DNA of 64,000 bases, taken from the NCBI GenBank assembly GCA_932521035.1, contig OW051492.1:62001-126000 (forward strand), read 5' to 3'. The stretch comes from Oscheius dolichura (Eukaryota; Nematoda; Chromadorea; Rhabditida; Rhabditidae). Below, in pieces: positions 50,696-62,099 of this stretch. Made by a program: the position numbers and the translations under genes. Positions within the stretch are counted from its first letter, which is position 1; each line of letters begins with the position of its first letter. The notes under the pieces are model-generated. The model saw nothing but the letters and a program-made list of their open reading frames with translations. It was not told the origin of the DNA and did not search any database.

Positions 50696-52033
50696 TTGGG
50701 ATTTTTACGGAAGAGTTTGGGTTTTTTACGGAAGAGTTTGGGTTTTTTAAGGAAGACTTTGGGTTTTTTACGGAAGAGTTTGGGTTTTTTACGGAAGAGT
50801 GGGTTGTTCCATGAATGGGACGAGTCCTATGTTTTAGGCGGTGGTTCGAATAACAGTTTGGGATTTTTACGGAAGAGTTTGGGTTTTTTAAGGAAGACTT
50901 TGGGTTTTTTACGGAAGAGTTTGGGTTTTTTACGGAAGAGTTTGGGTTTTTTACGGAAGAGTGGGTTGTTCCATGGATGATACGAGTCCTATGTTTTAGG
51001 CGGTGGTTCGAATAACAGTTTGTGTTTTTTACGGAAGAGTTTGGGTTTTTTACGGAAGAGTTTGGGTTTTTTACGGAAGAGTTTGGGTTTTTTACGGAAG
51101 AGTTTGGGTTTTTTACGGAAGAGTTTGGGTTTTTTACGGAAGAGTGGGTTGTTCCATGGATGAATCGAGTCCTATGTTTTAGGCGGTGGTTCGAATAACA
51201 GTTTGGGATTTTTACGGAAGAGTTTGGGTTTTTTACGGAAGAGTTTGGGTTTTTTACGGAAGAGTGGGTTGTTCCATGGATGATACGAGTCCTATGTTTT
51301 AGGCGGTGGTTCGAATAACAGTTTGGGATTTTTACGGAAGAGTTTGGGTTTTTTACGGAAGAGTTTGGGTTTTTTAAGGAAGACTTTGGGTTTTTTACGG
51401 AAGAGTTTGGGTTTTTTACGGAAGAGTTTGGGTTTTTTACGGAAGAGTGGGTTGTTCCATGGATGATACGAGTCCTATGTTTTAGGCGGTGGTTCGAATA
51501 ACAGTTTGGGTTTTTTACGGAAGAGTTTGGGTTTTTTACGGAAGAGTTTGGGTTTTTTACGGAAGAGTTTGGGTTTTTTACGGAAGAGTTTGGGTTTTTT
51601 ACGGAAGAGTTTGGGTTTTTTACGGAAGAGTTTGGGTTTTTTACGGAAGACTTTGGGTTTTTTACGGAAGAGTGGGTTGTTCCATGGATGATACGAGTCC
51701 TATGTTTTAGGCGGTGGTTCGAATAACAGTTTGGGATTTTTACGGAAGAGTTTGGGTTTTTTACGGAAGAGTTTGGGTTTTTTACGGAAGAGTGGGTTGT
51801 TCCATGGATGATACGAGTCCTATGTTTTAGGCGGTGGTTCGAATAACAGTTTGGGATTTTTACGGAAGAGTTTGGGTTTTTTACGGAAGAGTTTGGGTTT
51901 TTTAAGGAAGACTTTGGGTTTTTTACGGAAGAGTTTGGGTTTTTTACGGAAGAGTTTGGGTTTTTTACGGAAGAGTGGGTTGTTCCATGGATGATACGAG
52001 TCCTATGTTTTAGGCGGTGGTTCGAATAACAGT
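50696..52033 (+). repeat. Minisatellite higher-order block, copy 2 (about 1338 bp)
   Basis: Same order of landmarks as 49216-50695 (GAATGGGACG near 50813, TTTGTG near 51020, GATGAATCG near 51160). It is shorter by 141 bp, exactly one 57-bp spacer plus four 21-bp units, so the copies differ by a whole composite element. Confidence 0.85.
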
Positions 52034-52480
52034 TTGGGATTTTTACGGAAGAGTTTGGGTTTTTTACGGAAGAGTTTGGGTTTTTTAAGGAAGACTTTGG
52101 GTTTTTTACGGAAGAGTTTGGGTTTTTTACGGAAGAGTGGGTTGTTCCATGAATGGGACGAGTCCTATGTTTTAGGCGGTGGTTCGAATAACAGTTTGGG
52201 ATTTTTACGGAAGAGTTTGGGTTTTTTAAGGAAGACTTTGGGTTTTTTACGGAAGAGTTTGGGTTTTTTACGGAAGAGTTTGGGTTTTTTACGGAAGAGT
52301 GGGTTGTTCCATGGATGATACGAGTCCTATGTTTTAGGCGGTGGTTCGAATAACAGTTTGTGTTTTTTACGGAAGAGTTTGGGTTTTTTACGGAAGAGTT
52401 TGGGTTTTTTACGGAAGAGTTTGGGTTTTTTACGGAAGAGTTTGGGTTTTTTACGGAAGAGTTTGGGTTTTTTACGGAAG
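52034..52480 (+). repeat. Minisatellite higher-order block, copy 3 (partial)
   Basis: Begins like the two blocks to its left: GAATGGGACG spacer near 52151 and TTTGTG unit near 52357. It departs from them near 52480, where an additional ACGGAAGAC unit is present before the GATGAATCG spacer, and the following run has four rather than three units. Confidence 0.75.
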
Positions 52481-52890
52481 ACTTTGGGTTTTTTACGGAA
52501 GAGTGGGTTGTTCCATGGATGAATCGAGTCCTATGTTTTAGGCGGTGGTTCGAATAACAGTTTGGGATTTTTACGGAAGAGTTTGGGTTTTTTACGGAAG
52601 AGTTTGGGTTTTTTACGGAAGAGTTTGGGTTTTTTACGGAAGAGTGGGTTGTTCCATGGATGATACGAGTCCTATGTTTTAGGCGGTGGTTCGAATAACA
52701 GTTTGGGATTTTTACGGAAGAGTTTGGGTTTTTTACGGAAGAGTTTGGGTTTTTTACGGAAGAGTTTGGGTTTTTTACGGAAGAGTTTGGGTTTTTTACG
52801 GAAGACTTTAGGTTTTTTACGGAAGAGTTTGGGTTTTTTACGGAAGAGTTTGGGTTTTTTACGGAAGAGTTTGAGTTTTTTACCGAAGAG

Positions 52891-53655
52891 TGGGTTGTTC
52901 CATGGATGGGACGAGTCCTATGTTTTAGGCGGTGGTTCGAATAACAGTTTGGGTTTTTTACGGAAGAGTTTGGGTTTTTTACGGAAGAGTTTGAGTTTTT
53001 TACGGAAGAGTTTGGGTTTTTTAAGGAAGACTTTGGGTTTTTTACGGAAGAGTTTGGGTTTTTTAAGGAAGACTTTGGGTTTTTTACGGAAGAGTTTGGG
53101 TTTTTTAAGGAAGACTTTGGGTTTTTTACGGAAGAGTTTGGGTTTTTTACGGAAGAGTTTGGGTTTTTTACGGAAGAGTTTGGGTTTTTTACGGAAGAGT
53201 TTGGGTTTGTTACGGAAGAGTTTGGGTTTTTTACGGAAGAGTTTGAGTTTTTTACGGAAGAGTTTGAGTTTTTTACCGAAGAGTGGGTTGTTCCATGGAT
53301 GGGACGAGTCCTATGTTTTAGGCGGTGGTTCGAATAACAGTTTGGGTTTTTTACGGAAGAGTTTGGGTTTTTTACGGAAGAGTTTGAGTTTTTTACGGAA
53401 GAGTTTGGGTTTTTTAAGGAAGACTTTGGGTTTTTTACGGAAGAGTTTGGGTTTTTTAAGGAAGACTTTGGGTTTTTTACGGAAGAGTTTGGGTTTTTTA
53501 AGGAAGACTTTGGGTTTTTTACGGAAGAGTTTGGGTTTTTTACGGAAGAGTTTGGGTTTTTTACGGAAGAGTTTGGGTTTTTTACGGAAGAGTTTGGGTT
53601 TTTTACGGAAGAGTTTGGGTTTTTTACGGAAGAGTTTGGGTTTTTTACGGAAGAG
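52891..53655 (+). repeat. Tandem pair of long-run composite elements (393 + 372 bp)
   Basis: Two successive elements, 52891-53283 (spacer plus 16 units) and 53284-53655 (spacer plus 15 units). Both open with a GATGGGACG spacer and then share an ordered unit pattern: two plain units, TTTGAG, then three alternations ending in the AAGGAAGAC variant. The second has lost the terminal TTTGAG/ACCG unit. These are the longest uninterrupted 21-bp runs seen in this part. Confidence 0.8.
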
Positions 53656-56600
53656 TGGGTTGTTCCATGGATGATACGAGTCCTATGTTTTAGGCGGTGG
53701 TTCGAATAACAGTTTGGGATTTTTACGGAAGAGTTTGGGTTTTTTACGGAAGAGTTTGGGTTTTTTACGGAAGAGTTTGGGTTTTTTACGGAAGAGTGGG
53801 TTGTTCCATGGATGATACGAGTCCTATGTTTTAGGCGGTGGTTCGAATAACAGTTTGGGATTTTTACGGAAGAGTTTGGGTTTTTTACGGAAGAGTTTGG
53901 GATTTTTACGGAAGAGTTTGGGTATTTTACGGAAGAGTTTGGGTTTTTTAAGGAAGACTTTGGGTTTTTTACGGAAGAGTTTGGGTTTTTTAAGGAAGAC
54001 TTTGGGTTTTTTACGGAAGAGTTTGGGTTTTTTACGGAAGAGTTTGGGTTTTTTACGGAAGAGTTTGGGTTTTTTACGGAAGAGTTTGGGTTTTTTACGG
54101 AAGAGTTTGGGTTTTTTACGGAAGAGTTTGGGTTTTTTACGGAAGAGTGGGTTGTTCCATGGATGATACGAGTCCTATGTTTTAGGCGGTGGTTCGAATA
54201 ACAGTTTGGGATTTTTACGGAAGAGTTTGGGTTTTTTACGGAAGAGTTTGGGTTTTTTACGGAAGAGTTTGGGTTTTTTACGGAAGAGTTTGGGTTTTTT
54301 ACGGAAGAGTTTGGGTTTTTTACGGAAGAGTTTGGGTTTTTTACGGAAGAGTTTGGGTTTTTTACGGAAGAGTTTGGGTTTTTTACGGAAGAGTGGGTTG
54401 TTCCATGGATGATACGAGTCCTATGTTTTAGGCGGTGGTTCGAATAACAGTTTGGGATTTTTACGGAAGAGTTTGGGTTTTTTACGGAAGAGTTTGGGAT
54501 TTTTACGGAAGAGTTTGGGTTTTTTACGGAAGAGTTTGGGATTTTTACGGAAGAGTTTGGGTATTTTACGGAAGAGTTTGGGTTTTTTACGGAAGACTTT
54601 GGGTTTTTTACGGAAGAGTTTGGGTTTTTTACGGAAGAGTTTGAGTTTTTTACCGAAGAGTGGGTTGTTCCATGGATGGGACGAGTCCTATGTTTTAGGC
54701 GGTGGTTCGAATAACAGTTTGGGTTTTTTACGGAAGAGTTTGGGTTTTTTAAGGAAGACTTTGGGTTTTTTACGGAAGAGTTTGGGTTTTTTACGGAAGA
54801 GTTTGGGTTTTTTACGGAAGAGTTTGGGTTTTTTACGGAAGAGTTTGGGTTTTTTACGGAAGAGTTTGGGTTTTTTACGGAAGAGTTTGAGTTTTTTACC
54901 GAAGAGTGGGTTGTTCCATGGATGGGACGAGTCCTATGTTTTAGGCGGTGGTTCGAATAACAGTTTGGGATTTTTACGGAAGAGTTTGGGTTTTTTACGG
55001 AAGAGTTTGGGTTTTTTACGGAAGAGTGGGTTGTTCCATGGATGATACGAGTCCTATGTTTTAGGCGGTGGTTCGAATAACAGTTTGGGATTTTTACGGA
55101 AGAGTTTGGGTTTTTTACGGAAGAGTTTGGGTTTTTTACGGAAGAGTGGGTTGTTCCATGGATGATACGAGTCCTATGTTTTAGGCGGTGGTTCGAATAA
55201 CAGTTTGGGATTTTTACGGAAGAGTTTGGGTTTTTTACGGAAGAGTTTGGGTTTTTTAAGGAAGACTTTGGGTTTTTTACGGAAGAGTTTGGGTTTTTTA
55301 CGGAAGAGTTTGGGTTTTTTACGGAAGAGTGGGTTGTTCCATGGATGATACGAGTCCTATGTTTTAGGCGGTGGTTCGAATAACAGTTTGGGTTTTTTAC
55401 GGAAGAGTTTGGGTTTTTTACGGAAGAGTTTGGGTTTTTTACGGAAGAGTTTGGGTTTTTTACGGAAGAGTTTGGGTTTTTTACGGAAGAGTTTGGGATT
55501 TTTACGGAAGAGTTTGGGTTTTTTACGGAAGAGTTTGGGATTTTTACGGAAGAGTTTGGGTATTTTACGGAAGAGTTTGGGTTTTTTACGGAAGAGTTTG
55601 GGTTTTTTACGGAAGACTTTGGGTTTTTTACGGAAGAGTTTGGGTTTTTTACGGAAGAGTTTGAGTTTTTTACCGAAGAGTGGGTTGTTCCATGGATGGG
55701 ACGAGTCCTATGTTTTAGGCGGTGGTTCGAATAACAGTTTGGGTTTTTTACGGAAGAGTTTGGGTTTTTTAAGGAAGACTTTGGGTTTTTTACGGAAGAG
55801 TTTGGGTTTTTTACGGAAGAGTTTGGGTTTTTTACGGAAGAGTTTGGGTTTTTTACGGAAGAGTGGGTTGTTCCATGGATGATACGAGTCCTATGTTTTA
55901 GGCGGTGGTTCGAATAACAGTTTGGGATTTTTACGGAAGAGTTTGGGTTTTTTACGGAAGAGTTTGGGTTTTTTACGGAAGAGTGGGTTGTTCCATGGAT
56001 GATACGAGTCCTATGTTTTAGGCGGTGGTTCGAATAACAGTTTGGGATTTTTACGGAAGAGTTTGGGTTTTTTACGGAAGAGTTTGGGTTTTTTACGGAA
56101 GAGTGGGTTGTTCCATGGATGGGACGAGTCCTATGTTTTAGGCGGTGGTTCGAATAACAGTTTGGGATTTTTACGGAAGAGTTTGGGTTTTTTACGGAAG
56201 AGTTTGGGTTTTTTAAGGAAGACTTTGGGTTTTTTACGGAAGAGTTTGGGTTTTTTACGGAAGAGTTTGGGTTTTTTACGGAAGGGTTTGGGTTTTTTAC
56301 GGAAGAGTTTGGGTTTTTTACGGAAGAGTTTGAGTTTTTTACCGAAGAGTGGGTTGTTCCATGGATGGGACGAGTCCTATGTTTTAGGCGGTGGTTCGAA
56401 TAACAGTTTGGGTTTTTTACGGAAGAGTTTGGGTTTTTTACGGAAGAGTTTGGGTTTTTTACGGAAGAGTTTGGGTTTTTTACGGAAGAGTTTGGGTTTT
56501 TTACGGAAGAGTTTGGGTTTTTTACGGAAGAGTTTGAGTTTTTTACCGAAGAGTGGGTTGTTCCATGGATGATACGAGTCCTATGTTTTAGGCGGTGGTT

Positions 56601-56772
56601 CGAATAACAGTTTGGGATTTTTACGGAAGAGTTTGGGTTTTTTACGGAAGAGTTTGGGTTTTTTACGGAAGAGTTTGGGTTTTTTACGGAAGAGTTTGGG
56701 TTTTTTACGGAAGAGTGGGTTGTTCCATGGATGATACGAGTCCTATGTTTTAGGCGGTGGTTCGAATAACAG

Positions 56773-57639
56773 TTTCGGATTTTTACGGAAGAGTTTCGCT
56801 TTTTTACGGAAGAGTTTGGGTTTTTTAAGGAAGACTTTGGGTTTTTTACGGAAGAGTTTCGCTTTTTTACGGAAGAGTTTGGGTTTTTTAAGGAAGACTT
56901 TGGGTTTTTTACGGAAGAGTTTGGGTTTTTTAAGGAAGAGTGGGTTGTTCCATGGATGGGACGAGTCCTATGTTTTAGGCGGTGGTTCGAATAACAGTTT
57001 GGGATTTTTACGGAAGAGTTTGGGTTTTTTACGGAAGAGTGGGTTGTTCCATGGATGGGACGAGTCCTATGTTTTAGGCGGTGGTTCGAATAACAGTTTG
57101 GGATTTTTACGGAAGAGTTTGGGTTTTTTACGGAAGAGTTTGGGTTTTTTACGGAAGAGTTTGGGTTTTTTACGGAAGAGTTTGGGTTTTTTACGGAAGA
57201 GTGGGTTGTTCCATGGATGATACGAGTCCTATGTTTTAGGCGGTGGTTCGAATAACAGTTTCGGATTTTTACGGAAGAGTTTCGCTTTTTTACGGAAGAG
57301 TTTGGGTTTTTTAAGGAAGACTTTGGGTTTTTTACGGAAGAGTTTCGCTTTTTTACGGAAGAGTTTGGGTTTTTTAAGGAAGAGTTTGGGTTTTTTACGG
57401 AAGAGTTTGGGTTTTTTACGGAAGACTTTGGGTTTTTTACGGAAGAGTTTGGGTTTTTTACGGAAGACTTTGGGTTTTTTACGGAAGAGTTTGGGTTTTT
57501 TACGGAAGAGTTTGGGTTTTTTACGGAAGAGTTTGGGTTTTTTACGGAAGAGTGGGTTGTTCCATGAATGGGACGAGTCCTATGTTTTAGGCGGTGGTTC
57601 GAATAACAGTTTGGGATTTTTACGGAAGAGTTTGGGTTT
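56773..57639 (+). repeat. Duplicated element carrying the rare TTTCGC unit variant
   Basis: The sequence TTTCGGATTTTT followed by a TTTCGC unit, an AAGGAAGAC unit and a second TTTCGC unit occurs at 56773 and again at 57259, a 486-bp offset. TTTCGC is seen nowhere else in the window, so the two copies share a recent origin. After the second TTTCGC unit the copies differ in the number of plain units. Confidence 0.75.
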
Positions 57640-59045
57640 TTTACGGAAGAGTGGGTTGTTCCATGGATGGGACGAGTCCTATGTTTTAGGCGGTGGTTCG
57701 AATAACAGTTTGGGATTTTTACGGAAGAGTTTGGGTTTTTTACGGAAGAGTTTGGGTTTTTTACGGAAGAGTTTGGGTTTTTTACGGAAGAGTTTGGGTT
57801 TTTTACGGAAGAGTTTGGGTTTTTTACGGAAGAGTTTGGGTTTTTTACGGAAGAGTTTGGGTTTTTTACGGAAGAGTGGGTTGTTCCATGGATGGGACGA
57901 GTCCTATGTTTTAGGCGGTGGTTCGAATAACAGTTTGGGATTTTTACGGAAGAGTTTGGGTTTTTTACGGAAGAGTTTGGGTTTTTTACGGAAGAGTGGG
58001 TTGTTCCATGGATGGGACGAGTCCTATGTTTTAGGCGGTGGTTCGAATAACAGTTTGGGATTTTTACGGAAGAGTTTGGGTTTTTTACGGAAGAGTTTGG
58101 GTTTTTTACGGAAGAGTGGGTTGTTCCATGGATGGGACGAGTCCTATGTTTTAGGCGGTGGTTCGAATAACAGTATGGGATTTTTACGGAAGAGTTTGGG
58201 TTTTTACGGAAGAGTTTGGGTTTTTTACGGAAGAGTTTGGGTTTTTTACGGAAGAGTTTGGGTTTTTCACGGAAGAGTTTGAGTTTTTTACGGAAGAGTG
58301 GGTTGTTCCATGGATGGGACGAGTCCTATGTTTTAGGCGGTGGTTCGAATAACAGTTTGGGATTTTTACGGAAGAGTTTGGGTTTTTTACGGAAGAGTGG
58401 GTTGTTCCATGGATGGGACGAGTCCTATGTTTTAGGCGGTGGTTCGAATAACAGTTTGGGATTTTTACGGAAGAGTTTGGGTTTTTTACGGAAGAGTTTG
58501 GGTTTTTTACGGAAGAGTTTGGGTTTTTTACGGAAGAGTTTGGGTTTTTTACGGAAGAGTGGGTTGTTCCATGGATGATACGAGTCCTATGTTTTAGGCG
58601 GTGGTTCGAATAACAGTTTGGGTTTTTTACGGAAGAGTTTGGGTTTTTTACGGAAGAGTTTGGGTTTTTTACGGAAGAGTTTGAGTTTTTTACGGAAGAG
58701 TTTGGGTTTTTTACGGAAGAGTTTGAGTTTTTTACGGAAGAGTTTGGGTTTTTTACGGAAGAGTTTGGGTTTTTTACGGAAGAGTTTGGGTTTTTTACGG
58801 AAGAGTTTGAGTTTTTTACGGAAGAGTGGGTTGTTCCATGGATGGGACGAGTCCTATGTTTTAGGCGGTGGTTCGAATAACAGTTTGGGATTTTTACGGA
58901 AGAGTTTGGGATTTTTACGGAAGAGTTTGGGTTTTTTACGGAAGAGTTTGGGATTTTTACGGAAGAGTTTGGGTTTTTTACGGAAGAGTGGGTTGTTCCA
59001 TGGATGGGACGAGTCCTATGTTTTAGGCGGTGGTTCGAATAACAG

Positions 59046-59339
59046 TTTGGGTTTTTTACGGAAGAGTTTGGGTTTTTTACGGAAGAGTTTGGGATTTTTA
59101 CGGAAGAGTTTGGGTTTTTTACGGAAGAGTTTGGGTTTTTTACGGAAGAGTTTGGGATTTTTACGGAAGAGTTTGGGTTTTTTACGGAAGAGTTTGGGTT
59201 TTTTACGGAAGAGTTTGGGATTTTTACGGAAGAGTTTGGGTTTTTTACGGAAGAGTTTGGGTTTTTTACGGAAGAGTTTGGGATTTTTACGGAAGAGTTT
59301 GGGTTTTTTACGGAAGAGTTTGGGTTTTTTACGGAAGAG
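59046..59339 (+). repeat. 63-bp higher-order minisatellite (three 21-bp units repeated)
   Basis: A run of fourteen 21-bp units in which every third unit is the TTTGGGATTTTT variant: plain, plain, A-variant, repeated four times and followed by two plain units. Elsewhere the A-variant is mostly the first unit after a spacer. The regular period of three shows that a 63-bp trimer, not the single 21-bp unit, was amplified here. Confidence 0.85.
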
Positions 59340-59663
59340 TGGGTTGTTCCATGGATGGGACGAGTCATATGTTTTAGGCGGTGGTTCGAATAACAGTTTG
59401 GGTTTTTTACGGAAGAGTTTGGGTTTTTTACGGAAGAGTTTGGGTTTTTTACGGAAGAGTTTGGGTTTTTTACGGAAGAGTTTGGGTTTTTTACGGAAGA
59501 GTGGGTTGTTCCATGGATGGGACGAGTCATATGTTTTAGGCGGTGGTTCGAATAACAGTTTGGGTTTTTTACGGAAGAGTTTGAGTTTTTTACGGAAGAG
59601 TTTGAGTTTTTTACGGAAGAGTTTGAGTTTTTTACGGAAGAGTTTGGGTTTTTTACGGAAGAG

Positions 59664-59719
59664 TGGGTTGTTCCATGGATGGACGAGTCATATGTTTTAG
59701 GCGGTGGTTCGAATAACAG
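59664..59719 (+). repeat. Representative 56-bp spacer with one-base deletion
   Basis: Compared with the 57-bp form GATGGGACGAGTCCTATG this spacer reads GATGGACGAGTCATATG: one G lost and C changed to A. The form is confined to the right part of the window (from 59664 on), where it alternates with the 57-bp GATGGGACG class. A third form with the deletion but retaining TCCTATG occurs near 60671, 62541 and 63313. The deletion breaks the multiple-of-three length and so interrupts every forward open frame that crosses it. Confidence 0.88.
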
Positions 59720-62099
59720 TTTGGGTTTTTTACGGAAGAGTTTGGGTTTTTTACGGAAGAGTTTGGGTTTTTTACGGAAGAGTTTGGGTTTTTTACGGAA
59801 GAGTTTGAGTTTTTTACGGAAGAGTTTGAGTTTTTTACCGAAGAGTTTGGGTTTTTTACGGAAGAGTTTGGGTTTTTTACGGAAGAGTTTGGGATTTTTA
59901 CGGAAGAGTGGGTTGTTCCATGGATGGACGAGTCATATGTTTTAGGCGGTGGTTCGAATAACAGTTTGGGTTTTTTACGGAAGAGTGGGTTGTTCCATGG
60001 ATGGGACGAGTCCTCTGTTTTAGGCGGTGGTTCGAATAACAGTTTCGGATTTTTACGGAAGAGTTTGGGTTTTTTACGGAAGAGTTTGGGTTTTTTACGG
60101 AAGAGTTTGGGTTTTTTACGGAAGAGTTTGAGTTTTTTACGGAAGAGTTTGAGTTTTTTACGGAAGAGTGGGTTGTTCCATGGATGGACGAGTCATATGT
60201 TTTAGGCGGTGGTTCGAATAACAGTTTGGGATTTTTACGGAAGAGTTTGGGTTTTTTACGGAAGAGTTTGGGTTTTTTACGGAAGACTTTGGGTTTTTTA
60301 CGGAAGAGTTTGAGTTTTTTACCGAAGAGTTTGGGTTTTTTACGGAAGAGTTTGGATTTTTTACGGAAGAGTTTGAGTTTTTTACCGAAGAGTTTGGGTT
60401 TTTTACGGAAGAGTTTGGGTTTTTTACGGAAGAGTGGGTTGTTCCATGGATGGACGAGTCATATGTTTTAGGCGGTGGTTCGAATAACAGTTTCGGATTT
60501 TTACGGAAGAGTTTGGGTTTTTTACGGAAGAGTTTGGGTTTTTTACGGAAGAGTTTGGGATTTTTACGGAAGAGTTTGAGTTTTTTACGGAAGTGTTTGG
60601 GTTTTTTACGGAAGAGTTTGGGATTTTTACGGAAGAGTTTGGGTTTTTTACGGAAGAGTGGGTTGTTCCATGGATGGACGAGTCCTATGTTTTAGGCGGT
60701 GGTTCGAATAACAGTTTGGGATTTTTACGGAAGAGTTTGGGTTTTTTACGGAAGAGTTTGGGTTTTTTACGGAAGAGTTTGGGTTTTTTACGGAAGAGTT
60801 TGGGTTTTTTAAGGAAGAGTTTGGGTTTTTTACGGAAGAGTTTGGGTTTTTTACGGAAGAGTTTGGGTTTTTTACGGAAGAGTTTGAGTTTTTTACCGAA
60901 GAGTGGGTTGTTCCATGGATGGGACGAGTCCTATGTTTTAGGCGGTGGTTCGAATAACAGTTTGGGATTTTTACGGAAGAGTTTGGGTTTTTTACGGAAG
61001 AGTTTGGGTTTTTTACGGAAGAGTGGGTTGTTCCATGGATGGGACGAGTCCTATGTTTTAGGCGGTGGTTCGAATAACAGTTTGGGATTTTTACGGAAGA
61101 GTTTGGGTTTTTTACGGAAGAGTTTGGGTTTTTTACGGAAGAGTTTGGGTTTTTCACGGAAGAGTTTGAGTTTTTTACGGAAGAGTGGGTTGTTCCATGG
61201 ATGGGACGAGTCCTATGTTTTAGGCGGTGGTTCGAATAACAGTTTGGGATTTTTACGGAAGAGTTTGGGTTTTTTACGGAAGAGTGGGTTGTTCCATGGA
61301 TGGGACGAGTCCTATGTTTTAGGCGGTGGTTCGAATAACAGTTTGGGATTTTTACGGAAGAGTTTGGGTTTTTTACGGAAGAGTTTGGGTTTTTTACGGA
61401 AGAGTTTGGGTTTTTTACGGAAGAGTTTGAGTTTTTTACGGAAGAGTTTGGGTTTTTTACGGAAGAGTTTGAGTTTTTTACGGAAGAGTTTGGGATTTTT
61501 ACGGAAGAGTTTGGGTTTTTTACGGAAGAGTGGGTTGTTGCATGGATGGGACGAGTCCTATGTTTTAGGCGGTGGTTCGAATAACAGTTTGGGTTTTTTA
61601 CGGAAGAGTTTGGGTTTTTTACGGAAGAGTTTGGGTTTTTTTACGGAAGAGTTTGGGTTTTTTACGGAAGAGTTTGGGTTTTTTACGGAAGAGTTTGAGT
61701 TTTTTACGGAAGAGTTTGGGTTTTTTACGGAAGAGTTTGGGTTTTTTACGGAAGAGTTTGGGTTTTTTACGGAAGAGTTTGAGTTTTTTACGGAAGAGTT
61801 TGGGTTTTTTACGGAAGAGTTTGGGTTTTTTACGGAAGAGTTTGAGTTTTTTACGGAAGAGTTTGGGTTTTTTACGGAAGAGTTTGGGTTTTTTACGGAA
61901 GAGTGGGTTGTTCCATGGATGGACGAGTCATATGTTTTAGGCGGTGGTTCGAATAACAGTTTGGGTTTTTTACGGAAGAGTTTGGGTTTTTTACGGAAGA
62001 GTTTGAGTTTTTTACGGAAGAGTTTGAGTTTTTTACGGAAGAGTGGGTTGTTCCATGGATGGACGAGTCATATGTTTTAGGCGGTGGTTCGAATAACAG

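Noticed and set aside
58184..59530. 448-codon reverse open frame (SVKNPNS repeats)
   Set aside because: Same reasoning: the reverse strand of the 21-bp unit happens to lack stops in this frame. The start lies within a spacer and recurs in many copies.
60593..62080. 495-codon forward open frame made of heptapeptide repeats
   Set aside because: It lies wholly in the minisatellite, changes frame at a T7 tract and 56-bp spacers, and has open shadows in other frames. Treated as a by-product of repeat length.
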